A stretch of 64,000 bases of DNA from Tethya wilhelma (lineage: Eukaryota; Porifera; Demospongiae; Tethyida; Tethyidae): assembly GCA_964030475.1 (NCBI GenBank), contig CAXIPT010000007.1, positions 817,072-881,071 on the forward strand, given 5' to 3'. Position numbers and translations under genes: made by a program. The notes under the pieces are model-generated. The model had not been told where the DNA came from. It worked only from the letters and a program-made list of their open reading frames with translations, and searched no databases. Below, one piece after another: positions 1-11,630 of this stretch (the first letter of the stretch is position 1; every line of letters begins with the position of its first letter).

Positions 1-84
1 CGTTTCTAGGGTAGGTAGTAAGTCCAGACATGTACCATTCTACAAACATGCTGCACCAAATGACAGAGTCTTGTTCTCCTGATA

Positions 85-276
85 GAACAAAGAAAAAAGC
101 ACCTCCTAAACGAAGTCCAGTCAAAAAGAAGGCAACCAGTAGCAGCAACGAGTATAAAAGTGCTGAGTTTGTAGTGGATAGCTCTGAGGAGGAGGAAGAT
201 AGTGAACCATCTACTAAGGAAAGAAAAGGTTAAAAAAAGTCTTTAATTTATAACTGAATATTATGAATGAGAGCTG

Positions 277-308
<32 letters not shown>

Positions 309-433
309 GCACTCGTAGCAGAGCGGGTGGTGATGGAGGTTTGGTGAGCCTTCCTAGTGGAGGGGAAGATGAAGACAGTGAAGGAGAAGCTGAACTAACA
401 AGTGGCTCTGAAGAAGAATCTGAATCTGACTGA
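85..433 (+). CDS. 3' end of an acidic nuclear-type protein (partial)
   Basis: I do not recognise this gene. Two 3' exons are visible: about 85-228, after a likely acceptor, and 309-433, ending in TGA. The donor at 229 and the acceptor at 308 join in frame (phase 1). The encoded tail is basic first (KKKAPPKRSPVKKK), then strongly acidic (EFVVDSSEEEEDSE and SGSEEESESD). Such tails are common in chromatin or replication proteins, and no folded domain is visible. A (TG)n tract runs up to the acceptor of the last exon, and an A-rich stretch with AATTAAA near 511 may be the poly(A) signal. The 5' part lies outside the window. Gene identity is unknown; the exon structure is fairly secure. Confidence 0.55.
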
Positions 434-545
434 ACACTAACCTAGACAAACTTCATTTCATGTCAAAAGTAATGCTAATTGTGTAAAAAAAACTTTCAAA
501 GAAAAAAAAAAAATTAAAGTTGCAAAGTAAAAAAAAAAAAAAAAT

Positions 546-617
546 TGCCGTGACCAGGATTCGAACCTGGGTTATTACGGCCACAACGTAATGTCCTAAC
601 CTCTAGACGATCACGGC
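546..617 (-). tRNA. tRNA-His (GTG anticodon)
   Basis: The reverse complement folds as a complete tRNA. The acceptor stem pairs GCCGTGA with TCACGGC, the T arm contains GGTTCGAATCC, and the anticodon stem TTACG/CGTAA encloses TTGTGGC with GTG in the middle. The body matches animal tRNA-His closely, is 72 nt with the discriminator base, and has no intron. It lies between the end of the first gene and the CENP-A-like gene. Confidence 0.93.
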
Positions 618-658
618 TCACGAGAAAGTTTCATGACATTTTACGGTTTTATTGTTAG

Positions 659-693
659 ACACCCACCTGAAACACCCACGCACAGGTGGGTGT
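659..693. repeat. Perfect 11-bp hairpin upstream of CENP-A-like gene
   Basis: ACACCCACCTG at 659-669 is exactly inverted at 683-693 with a 13-base loop. It sits between the tRNA and the histone gene, just before reversed CCAAT-type motifs (ATTGG near 702 and 741). It could be a regulatory element or a foldback relic; the function is unknown. Confidence 0.5.
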
Positions 694-898
694 AACTGTT
701 CATTGGTTGTCATAGTTACTGGCGGGCTAGACCTGCATTCTGATTGGCCAAATGGAAAACCTGGTACTGGTCGTGACAAAGAAAGTGCAAGCTGCTAGAG
801 ATCCCAGCCTGGTGCTATGACAAGAAGACTGTTTCTTGCACGTATTTGACGGCTGTGGGGAGTTGAGTGTGATCAGCAAACAGCTATCTCCGTACAGA

Positions 899-1372
899 AT
901 GCCTAGAACACAGCAGGTGAGCAATAGGATACGATTTCCAGAAACACTATGGGTTTATATAATAAAAATATGCAAATTTGATTTCTACATCTAGACACCA
1001 GGATCAAGTAGAGCCATCAAAGCATCTAAACCGGTAGCAGCCAAAAAACCTCGCAAACAGCCCAAACCGAGGCGTCTCCGACCAGGTACCAAGGCTTTGA
1101 GGGAGATACGACTGTACCAGAAGAGCACTCACCTCTTGATACGAAAAGCTCCATTTGCCCGCCTTGTGCGAGAGATACTCATAGATAAACATCCCTATGG
1201 CCACGAATTTCGATGGCAAGTGGCATCATTTGAGTGTCTGCAGGAGGCATGTGAAGCCTACATCATAAGCCTGCTTTCCGATGCCAATCTGTGTGCCATT
1301 CACGCAAAGAGAGTGACCCTGATGAACAGAGACGTTCAGTTGGTTAGAAGACTAAGAGGACCTCTCATATAG
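899..1372 (+). CDS. Centromeric histone H3 variant (CENP-A-like)
   Basis: Two exons, 899-916 (MPRTQQ) and 995-1372, joined in phase 0, give a 131-residue H3-fold protein. The core follows the H3 pattern: [21 protein letters not shown] for alpha N, LQEACEAY for alpha 2, and AIHAKRVTL with [10 protein letters not shown] at the end. Loop 1 is longer than in canonical H3 (about three residues, [14 protein letters not shown]) and ends in FRWQ; a Trp here is typical of CENP-A. The N-terminal tail is short, basic and unlike the ARTKQTARKS tail. The role inferred from the family is to mark centromeric nucleosomes. Unlike replication-dependent H3 genes it has an intron and no visible stem-loop 3' end. 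Another divergent H3 variant is the main alternative. Confidence 0.87.
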
Positions 1373-1667
1373 AAATTATTTTTAACAACCATGCGAACAT
1401 ACCCTTTTAAAATATAATTCTTGTACGGAGCAGATTTTATTTATCTGGCTGGAATTGGACTGGGTCAGTTGCACTGAGGTGAAAGTGTCTCAATACGATT
1501 GATTCTGTTCCAAAGCACTCTTTAGTACATGCATCTATCCCCTTTACTGTTGTACGGGAACCCAGTATATATGTATACCGTGTAACCTTTACATTTTGCA
1601 GTTTTTCATTATGTTTTTGGTTTATTTCATCTATCTTTCTTTCTAATTTTTTTTCCCCAAGTTCTTT
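1373..1667. other. Convergent 3' spacer between CENP-A-like and AMACR genes
   Basis: AT-rich spacer separating two convergent genes. I see no ORF, RNA gene or repeat structure in it; it probably holds the two 3' UTRs. Confidence 0.5.
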
Positions 1668-1958
1668 TTATAATTTTCCCTTTATCTCACACTGATGTAC
1701 AGTATTATTGTCCAAAAGTTGTCTTATGTTCTCTTCATTGTACCCAATTTCTTTCAACACCTCTATCGTATGTTCACCTATATCAGGCCTAGAGAAACTG
1801 CCTGTATGTGGAGTGGTATATAGATACATGCGAACATTAAATTTATAGTATACATGTTTGAAGTCAATGCCTGATCAAGATGCAGTGGTAGCTAGCTGAA
1901 GTATAATGTGTGCAACTTGCCTGGTATTGCTGGAGTCCTGGCTAGCTTTGGGGCAGGC

Positions 1959-1999
<41 letters not shown>

Positions 2000-2698
2000 A
2001 TGCGCAATGCTAAGACTACAACCATAATACATTGATTCACTACTAACGATGCATGGCACTTTGTGTGGTTGCTTACTTGATTCCCAGCCATGTTCACTAA
2101 GGTGGAAGGTCTTACAGTGCCTACATAGAAAGACACATCCAGCAATAATTAATGACACACACTATTACTGTCCCACTCATACTTGTTGTGAGGATGTTCA
2201 ACTGCTTCGTCCAACTCCAGCACAGGTTCTACACATGCATCAGCGTCTGTATGGACCAGCAAAGATGGAACACATTAAAATTGTTATTGTGGATGCAACT
2301 CATGAACAATACAAGTTACAACTGGTAGCCTTGTTCCCAAGTTCTCTCTTCCCACAAATTATTTATTAATTGCAGAACAATACAGAGAAATAATATTAAT
2401 GCCCAAGGTCATTTGGGGAGACAGCCTACACACAATCTAATGCTCACTTTTAAAGATTTCTGTCCATTCATTTCTTGTCTTTGTGGCAAATATCGCTGCA
2501 ATCTTCTCCCTGAGTTCATCCTAAAAATCCACAAAAATAAACTAAGTCTAACAGTTACAATAATTATGTACATCTAGTAAGTAGTTAGTTGCTGTACATT
2601 GGCCAATGAGTAGCTATGTAAACTCACCCACTGTGACTGATCCATTTGGCTAGGTAACTCTTCACTGCCAATTCCCAGTCCGTCCAAAAGAGCTCTAA

Positions 2699-2730
<32 letters not shown>

Positions 2731-4196
2731 GCATAATCAGTCTTGACATAATATGGGTAATATGGGTGTGAGAACAAGAAGGTCTATGTTGTAGGAAACA
2801 ACACATGACAGACAATATCCAGAGACAATGACTGAAGTGGTGGCTACACAACAGTATTCACAGCTCACTTATAAAATTGTGGCTCAATCGCACCCACTGA
2901 CATGTACTTCCCATCAGAAGTCTTGTACCTACAGACCAACAACATCGCCTATAGCAACACACACACCAACAGCTGGAGAGTCAATAACAAGGCACACAAT
3001 CTCACGTATCGTAAAAGTGTGCTCCTCCATCTAGCATGTTTTCACCTCTCTTTTCTGCAAATCAAAAATGATATAGAAATAGAAAAATCGACATTAATGC
3101 ATTTATAAAACTAAAAAAATAATATTATTATATTGAATTGTCCTACCTGGGAAGAGAAAGCTTCTTGAAGAGAGAAGGAACGAGCCAAGATAGGCACACC
3201 CGTCAACCATGGACGCATCCACCACTTGACCTTTGCCCTGGTATAACAATGGGATATATGCATGTAATTAACAATAATTATCGATATTAATTAAATCATT
3301 CTATTGGTAATACTCACAGAACGTTCTCTTTCAAACAACGCCACAAGAATACCCATAATACAAGAGAAACTGCCGCCAGCAAAATCTGCTAACTGCACTC
3401 AATTAAAAAGTTGAAATTGAATACATACATTACTACACACATACTAATATTACACATACCAAATTAATAGGAGCAAACGGTTTGTCATCTTTTCGTCCAA
3501 GCATCTAGAGGGAAAAGACGAAAGTGAGATTAAAGATATGATACATTTTGCACTCAAGCTCTCACAGAAAGTATTCCTGATGTTGCTAAATAGTTTATGT
3601 CATGTCCGGCTCTCTGTGAGAGTGGTCCTGACTGACCAAAACCCGTCAGTCTGGCAAAAATCAGCCGTGGGTTTGAGGTGAGGAAGGTGCTTGGACCGAG
3701 GCCTAGCTTCTCCATCACACCGGGTCGATACGGATCAATGAGCACATCAGCTTTTGTGATTAAATCTCTGACGACTTTTTGACCAAAAGATTCTTTCAGG
3801 TTGATTGCAATTGACTTCTTATTCCTAGGAAAATTGACCAAACTTTGTTCAGTATAATCATAGACTGCAGGGGTTTACCATTCACAAACTTTTCACAAAT
3901 TGTTTGGATATGCTAGGCTAGCATACACACAGATTGACTACAATGGAAGCAGTATGTATTAATTCTGTGATCATACCTTGTCAGTGTGTCCAGAGCTGGT
4001 TGATTGGGCTTGTCAACTCTAACCACTGATGCACCAAAATCTACCAAACCACAGATAAAATACACACACATAAAAATTGACTTGAAACAGAAAATAAAGT
4101 CAGCATGAACTAATTTTACCTGCTAGAATCATCCCTGCAAGAGGAGCAGGAGCAAGTCCAGCCATTTCAACCACTTTGAGCCCTTTCAGAGCCATA
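1668..4196 (-). CDS. AMACR: Alpha-methylacyl-CoA racemase
   Basis: A multi-exon gene of the CoA-transferase family III fold. The start exon reads [18 protein letters not shown], followed by the exon with [11 protein letters not shown] and a large exon (about 3565-3830) with [21 protein letters not shown] and GHDINY. Later exons encode [71 protein letters not shown] and [13 protein letters not shown], ending at the TAA at 1668. The conserved His and Asp of the active site fall in GHDINY. The enzyme racemises 2-methyl-branched fatty acyl-CoAs in peroxisomes and mitochondria. One intron appears to use a GC donor (near 1926), and a (TG)n tract lies at one acceptor. The start is 167 bp from the divergent membrane-protein gene; a perfect DR1 motif lies between them. 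Confidence 0.93.
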
Positions 4197-4258
4197 TTAA
4201 CTCAATTTCTCAAAAGTAGGCGTGGCGATTGGACCGTTGACCACACCCACAATAAAGT

Positions 4259-4271
4259 TGACCTTTGACCT
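4259..4271. promoter_or_regulatory. Perfect DR1 nuclear-receptor motif in a divergent promoter
   Basis: TGACCTTTGACCT is the exact reverse complement of AGGTCA-A-AGGTCA, the DR1 site bound by RXR, HNF4 and PPAR class receptors in other animals. It lies between the starts of AMACR (4196, minus) and the DUF872 gene (4364, plus). Use here is inferred. Confidence 0.55.
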
Positions 4272-4363
4272 TCAATATACGTGACTCAATTTTTCATCTT
4301 GCCAGGCAGGTTTTCGAGGTTTTCTGTTTTTCTTGAGTATCAATTCCAATCTATCACTCAAAC

Positions 4364-5151
4364 ATGTCTGCCAACGGAGACGTAGACCACCGACAAGAAG
4401 TGCAAGCCGCTCAGGACGAAAGAGGTGAACTACACGAAGTGTCACTAGTAGCCACATCAACCAGTGGAGCCCCTCCAGAGGCCAGTAGTGCCACAGCCCT
4501 GCCCGTGCTACCCTATAACCCAACGGGAAATGGCAGCTCTTTCAAGATGAACGCTGTAAGCTGTTATACAAAACCTTACACAGTCTCTAAAGAAACCAGG
4601 TTCATGCAAATAGCTTGTTTCTTGTCCATGTACATTTACAAACATTATATAAAGGTTTTGGACAATGACAGTGACAGAAAAGCACTGGTAGACAACAGTA
4701 GTGATTCTCTGAGCTCAGACGATGAGGGTGACTACATACGACCATTTCCAAGAAGAAGAAGATCAGTGACGTTTCAGTCAAGATGGTGGTTTACGGAGCC
4801 AGCTATCAAAAAGAACTGTTGCATCGTCTTGGGAGCGTGGTTCCTACTTTTTCTTGGCATTGGTGAGCAAACGAAATTATACAAGTATCCTTTGAGTGTC
4901 GTACGGGGTCTTTTATTGCTAACTTCATAACTAAAGTACAATCCCCCCACCTAGCTCCACCCAGATGAGGGGTTGGTTGAGCCATAACTTAATCCCTCTG
5001 TGTTATTAGCATTTTTGTATAACTGTGTTATTATTTCAATGAGGTTCTCTTCCTTGTGTTTTGTAATAAGCATATGGATGTACGTTTGTGTTGAATGTTA
5101 TTTGTGTCCTATTCTCTTTGAACTTTGTTTACAACATATGCTCTCTTTCTC

Positions 5152-5196
<45 letters not shown>

Positions 5197-5555
5197 CTTG
5201 CTTCTTTGTAGGTCTTGTCCTGGAGATCATTTATCATGTACATTCACAAGACGTCATCAGAGGAGTAATTTTCATGGTCATTGCTGTCATCATATTAATT
5301 CCAACAGGTATGATTATACAGCATTGTTTTTTTTTTTTGCAAGAGATTTGTAACTGTATGTGTGTGTGTGTACATCTTATGCCCATTGATGTAAGAGGTT
5401 CCACTATGTGCCCTTGTAGTATGTGTGTCTGTACTAACTGTAGTTCTTCTTCCTTCCTTCCTTCCATCCTCCCAGTATATGCCACCACTCACATCTACCT
5501 TGCTGCCAAGAGAGTGGGGAGAATCAGATTCAGCAGTGTCTGGTTTTTCAGATGA
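4364..5555 (+). CDS. Two-TM protein, TMEM134/TMEM230 (DUF872) family
   Basis: Four exons are supported: 4364-4555, 4655-4862, 5197-5307 and 5476-5555. All junctions keep frame. The product is about 196 residues: a low-complexity acidic N-terminus (SSDSLSSDDEGD), a basic stretch (PRRRRS), then CIVLGAWFLLFLGIACFFVG and VIFMVIAVIILIPTVYATTH as two membrane helices, ending VWFFR. The KKN...LGxxLLxLG start of helix 1 and the PTVYxxxxxYxAxKxxxG end resemble TMEM134 more than TMEM230. These are small secretory-pathway membrane proteins of unclear function. The acceptor of exon 3 follows a (TG)n tract directly. The first intron could instead be read through in frame. Confidence 0.78.
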
Positions 5556-6014
5556 AGCGAAACAAAACCCAACAAACAATTTGGGGCAAAAAGTTTCTCA
5601 ATCACAAGAGATTATCATAATATTTTCCTGTGACCTCATATAATCCCATAGACATATTATTCCACAGAATTATTGTCAGTAGATTGACTCTGCACACCAT
5701 TTTGTGATTAGTTTACTAAACTGTGTTGTGTTTTTGTTCTCCATTTTTCGTCATGTAGCCACAACATGTGTCATTGTTTTACTCAATGTCTATTATAGCA
5801 TAATGAGTATTATTGGATATATGTGCAGCCATTATTGTAAGTTTTTTAACCTGGTCGTATAATTTGTATACACGTGGTATCATCTGTTAACATAATGATT
5901 AATAAAAATTTCAATAAATACTAATAATATTAACAATAATAAATATCATAATAATTTATACAGAATTAAAAAGAAACCTAACATTTATGCACCCTAATAT
6001 ATACTACACGTCGT
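5556..6014. other. Convergent 3' spacer
   Basis: AT-rich spacer between the DUF872 gene and VKORC1, both ending here. AATAAA-like strings occur near 5900-5940. I see no gene. Confidence 0.5.
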
Positions 6015-6286
6015 TTATTGCTGCTTCTTAACACTGCTCTCTGGTGCCCTCTGCTGGCAATAGAGGCCCAGTGTGACAGCCCATATGAGAATGTTCATGA
6101 CGTGTATGGTGGTGCAGAGGAGACAGAAGTCCCCCAAGACCACGTAGAGGAGGTACATTAGATAGACACCTGCTAGCACCACGATAGTTTGTCCAAGTAG
6201 CAGCAATGTGAGAAGAGCTGGGAAGAGAGCTGAATTATGAGAGATTGAGAGAAAGATGGATGATGGTTTTCTTGTGTGTGTGTGTG

Positions 6287-6332
<46 letters not shown>

Positions 6333-6822
6333 TATTTCAAACTCGGCACCTACCTATCAGTCGGCCAGCAGCCAGGAGTCCAATGTACAAAATGATTCCA
6401 TACGCAGCATTGGAAAAGTTTAGGAAGTTGTCTTCACCAAGTAGAGAACCAACTATCCCCATACCTCTACTGTACCTAATGTAGCAAATTAACACACACA
6501 CACACACACATACACAACATACTGTAAAACTAATAGGTTCTTTTTCATCTACATGGACCTTAAATATAGCTTGGTTGTTTGCTTACTTGGAAGTGAGCAC
6601 AGCACTGCAGGATATGTGAGGACTGACATCACACAACGGTTCATAGCTTTCGTCCTCTGTGATGGAAGACTCCACATAATAAGCATACAACGAAAGCACT
6701 GTGCCTACAACGCACAGGAAGAAGTACGCAGCCTTTAGCAGTGCTGGCGAGCACATCTGCACTGTAAAAAGTACAGCCTGAAGTACAAGAAGTGCACTAA
6801 CTTGAATTTCAATTTTTCTCAA
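6015..6822 (-). CDS. VKORC1: Vitamin K epoxide reductase complex subunit 1
   Basis: Three exons, 6587-6822, 6354-6475 and 6015-6217, join in frame to give 186 residues; the human protein has 163. The redox CXXC is Cys151-Leu-Leu-Cys154 (DFCLLCTT), and the loop cysteines are Cys64 and Cys72 (LCDVSPHISCS). Between them is the conserved LGEDNFLNFSNAAYG segment. Four hydrophobic segments fit an ER membrane enzyme. It reduces vitamin K epoxide and quinone for gamma-carboxylation of glutamate. A (GA)n tract lies in the second intron. The start is 176 bp from that of HNF1, which diverges. Confidence 0.95.
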
Positions 6823-6832
6823 GTTTGTACTT

Positions 6833-6840
6833 TGACGTCA
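6833..6840. promoter_or_regulatory. Palindromic CRE (TGACGTCA) in VKORC1/HNF1 spacer
   Basis: A full 8-bp cAMP-response element lies about 10 bp upstream of the VKORC1 start codon and within the 176-bp spacer shared with HNF1. CREB/ATF family proteins bind this sequence in animals; its use here is inferred. Confidence 0.45.
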
Positions 6841-6998
6841 TGATTTCGCTTAAATGGAAGAATACTTGGGTGTTTATAAAAGGGGTTCTGTCACGTTTTG
6901 CAAAAGGTACTACATGTGAACTAAACCATGCACATGCCGACGTGCAACCGGTGATGGATGAGACCTTAATAGACTATTATTAAAGTTACTAAGCGGAG

Positions 6999-8208
6999 AT
7001 GGAAAATAACGTCCTCAAAACAGCCCAACAAGTGGAGCTAGCCAACGTTGGTGATGTGCTACACGGCAACGACGAGCAAGCTAAAGAAACACTTATACTT
7101 CACGACAGCGATGTATCTCCAGCAACGGAGACAGACAAGAGTCACGAGACAAGCTACCAACTAGCCGACAGCTTAGCGCCAATGCAGAGTAATCCAGGTC
7201 TTCTCGTGCCAAATAGCGTGAGCGTCCTCATAAAGGCACTCATCCAGAAGCACGCAATTTCCAAAGAACAGCTACTAGCCATTTATGACGAATATGCAGC
7301 ACAGAAACTGAGAGAAGCTGCTGCACAAGCTCAAGCCATGATGATGTCACCCAACTCCGGTGCAGTGGGTGTTGTCCAACCTCCAATGATCCAGAGAAGC
7401 AGCAGTGAGCAGCTTCAGATCTTGTCCCACGAAGAAATGACCGATAAGAGTTTGAACGATTCCGAACCGATGATGACAAATGAAACTGCGGAGCAACACT
7501 TAGTGAGTCACAGTAGCCATCATCACTTGGACGAGAGTGAGATGCAAGTCGGCAAGATGCAGAATCTTGTACGTTCAGCTTTGGAGAACTATAGCACAGG
7601 TAGTTACACTTCGAATACCGAGACTGTGGAAATCGGGAAAAAGAGACCGGCAAATTTCACACTCGAGGAAGAATTACGCCTTCAACCTTCGGATTTTGCT
7701 CAACAGCTCCTAGAGTGAGTTGGCGTTGTTCGGTGCATGCATGCATTGCGAGCGAGAGGGTCAATGTGTGAGTGAGTGAGGAGTCTGTTATCAGCTAGTG
7801 TGATCTTGCATGTGTGTATGTGTGTGTGAGTATGTACATGTGGTGTTGTTGCCTAGCCACCATCGCTATGCTAGATTACATAAGAATGACAGGGTCAGGA
7901 CTCATTAGGTTACTACAGTTAGTCATCTTGTGTGTGCGTGCAAGGTTTCTGAAGGGTTGAGTTGGAATGGCCAGTTAATTATTCACTAATGGCGTTCATT
8001 GATCCTGTTACATTGAACACCAGTATTAAGTTATACGAGTGAAACCCTGTCATTATTGATGATAGTCTTGTGGGGATATTCTGTGTGGACAAATTGCTGC
8101 CATTACGAGAATTGGAGCTATTGTTTCTCTGAACAACTGCTGCAAGTGTGCGCAATGATCGGTGTGTACACAAGCAATTATAAATTGTTGTATATGGATG
8201 TTGTACTA

Positions 8209-8248
<40 letters not shown>

Positions 8249-11200
8249 CCTCGTAAACCAGGCCTTCCCTGCCATGGTTATTGCTATGCGATATACAGTG
8301 CGCAGGGAGGGCCTGGTTTACGAGGCTATATGTGTGTGTGTGTGATTGCTTAACGTGCAGAATTTTTTTAAAAAAAGTGTTCGTAGTATGTGCACATGTA
8401 TGTTTGATTTCGTTTGGACGTTTCCCTGTACTATTCTTTAGAAATGTTCATTTTTTTAAGCCTCCTCAGAGAAGAGTAAATATTGTTTTTAGGGTTTTTC
8501 ACTACATCTTTAAAGAAATGAGTATACTCACTTGTTAAGGAAACCCATTTCTCTAATAGCCTCGTGTAATCCCTGTGGTAATAGAATGTTATTAGCGTTC
8601 ACAGCCCACTCTTATGATAGTCTGTTAATGGATCTGCTGACTCACTGTATTCTTAGGGCTATCTTATCTCCCTGACTAACTAGATAGGCCCAACAAGCAT
8701 CTAATCCCCTGATTGCTTCCATTTTCAGTATGCTTCTGTTTTATACTCTCTCTAAAAAAAAACTTCACGTTAGCTTCCCAAGAACAACTCATGGCTTCCT
8801 TGCATTGTTTTCTTTTCTCTCTGACTATTTTTTTGTTCCCTTTGTGTAAGTATTCATGTTAATTGTAGTGGTAAAACTGCAAGATGCTGCTGCTGTTAGA
8901 AAATCAATGGATGATGTTTTATCTTGTCTGGTATGCGTATGTACCTGATTACTGTGATAGTGATTTGATGAGTACTTATTAGTAGCATTGGTGCAAAAAA
9001 TGGAGGATTAATGCTAATTTCAGAGAATATATTCATGATTTGTCTGCTCATTAAGGTAGAGTTACCAGTGAGGTGGTTAAAACACACCTCTCTCTCTCTC
9101 TCTCCCCCTGTCTAATCTTTTGGTTAGACCCTTTCTTTCTATAGCTGCTCTCTTTCTAACCACCACCTGCAACCATTAACACCACATTACAATAGAGTCT
9201 GGAGTAACAAAAGGAACTCAACAATACCCAGTACACAGTTTGTCTGTCACACATACTTCTATGACAGTATTAATGCCTCCAGCTAAATAGCAAACTGCAT
9301 TTTGTAAGAAAGAGAGAAAAAAAAAGAAAGAAAAAAAGACAAGACACATTCCTAGTGACCTTTTGTGGCCATTGAATAAACTGTTTCACGGACAATGCCC
9401 GGCTAGCCTGCTTGATGGTTTGTGTGTAACTCCTCTTATATGTCTCTTTAATAACCTTAACTGCTTCAATGGAGGGAGCCAGCCACTGAAATATCATTCA
9501 TATGTATGTGGGTTGACCACAAGCATGAAAAGACGCCGCTAACTAGATTAACAATTGTTCCGGTTTGTCCAGCTGCAATAACTTAAGGGGAGCCTCCTAA
9601 TTAGTGGAGCCTAATTACCAAACCCGCAAGAAAAGGGTCAAACGGTTCTCACACATACACACACACATGAAACACACGTGCGGCGTAGTAGTACATTTTT
9701 GGCTCGTTTTTTCCTCTCCTTTTTTATCATTCTGTTCTGTCATTTCACAGAACGTAAAAGAAAAACACAATCACTTTTTTTTCTTTCTCTTTTGCAGAAG
9801 AGACCAGACATTAGTTGCTCAAGCCATCAAGCGCTACATGAATCAGTACTCCATTCCTCAGAGAGAGGTGGTAGAAAAGACAGCACTCAACCAGAGCCAT
9901 CTCTCCCAACACTTCCTTCACGGGGTCACCATGAAGAGAGCCAAGAGAATAAAGCTCTACCACTGGTTTGAGGAGGACCAGAAAGTCAGGACAGGGAGTA
10001 AGTTGTACTTGCAAATGCATAATAATGTAAATTATGTTGATTGGCAAAAAAAAGACTGTCTCGTTTTAGTGTGATGTTTTTAATTGCATTTTACATTAAG
10101 TCTATCACTTTTTACAATATTACCTGTTCTCTAGACACGGGACTTAATGCACTTTCCATTGTCCTTGGCTGACACTTGAACATGCTCATAATTGGCTGAC
10201 ACTGTCGTTTTGTTTTTAATAATGTCCCTAAGTGGTAGGGGAACCTAACATGACAGTGATCTTCTCATTAGCCTAATGCTCTCTGCTCCCCCAATTGTTT
10301 CAGTGTTCCTGCAAAAACCTCTTGTGCTGTTTTGACTGTTAAGAATTGGCCATCTGTCCTCTAGAAGGAGGTTCAAACTGGTTTACCACTTTGAAGTGTG
10401 TTGTCACCTCCAGTAGGCTGTACTCTGTTACATTAGGAATTAGACTGGGAGTAGCTTAATTTGTGTTGTTATGCAACTATCTTTAACTTAACTTCACCTT
10501 AAAGACTGTAGAGTAATCTTTTGTTGTTGTTGTTTACCTAATAGTAAAAATACAACTGTCAAGTTGTATATGGCCACTGCTCTCTATTAGTGTATGCATG
10601 TACTTACTACAATACATGGTACAAGTGGTAGTGAAGCTGTCTAGACTCTATTATAGTTGGTGAGATGAATATTCAGCTTGGCTCTTTTTGCACTTAATTT
10701 CTAGTCAGACTAGTGGTCTGCTTCTTAACCCTTGCCTCAGCACCTTGGATGCCTTGCACCCCCTCCCCTCTCTCTCTTTTCTCCTTCTGTCTTGGCTGTG
10801 TCCTTGCTGGTGGACATTAATTACTAGCTCTCCTACATGTCTAGCTGGTTTTGCAATTAGCTTTGCTCAAGCTGTTAACAAAGAAACATCACATTTATCA
10901 ACCACCCTTTACAGCTGGTTACATACACCTTGTAGGCTGCCAGCTAGCTGTACATAACAGTGTTAGTTGTCTTACAAAGCTCTCCTTTAGTGGAAGAAAG
11001 TTCTGTTCTTTTACTAACCACTGAGTTATTAAATAGTTGGCTCAAGACAATGAATGTAGTGTGTGTGTTGGTGAAAGATGTATCCCAAAAATTAACATTT
11101 GATCCTAACTTTGTGCCTTGTTAAGAGTGAAACACTAAACTAACTGCATTAGTAGCCCTTTGGTGACAGAGCAGACGGGTAAGTTGGAAGGGCTCCTTTC

Positions 11201-11594
11201 ATTGAATTGTATTAATAGTAATTCACAAAGCGCCCCTAATATGTACACACACACACATACATACACACGCATACATACATACATTCATACATTGTCCTGT
11301 ATTGTTGCTTCTCTAACAGATGGTGGTTAAGGTATTTGCAAACATTGAAAGTTATATTAAGTTGAGAAATGGGATGGAATTAGAAGCATCTTTTTTGAAG
11401 TATAAAACTTTCAGTTCCTCCATTGTACTCTTGTGTTCTGGATGATGTATAGTATACATTTCAGTGGTAGTGTAGTCATTATTGAAGGCCATGGTTAGTT
11501 TGTATGTACAGTTACGGTACATGTACATGTACATGAACAGAATACACATGTACGCCTGTACATATAGCATCCAGGTGCGCATATGTACATGCAT

Positions 11595-11630
<36 letters not shown>

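Noticed and set aside
1892..2158. ORFs of repeated Thr-His or Cys-Val
   Set aside because: They are translations of (TG)n/(CA)n tracts, as at 13158-13496, 14615-14905, 22329-22550, 40518-40897 and 62954-63205; no domain and no codon bias.
7240..7653. 137-codon minus-strand ORF in HNF1 exon 1
   Set aside because: Opposite-strand shadow of a real coding exon.
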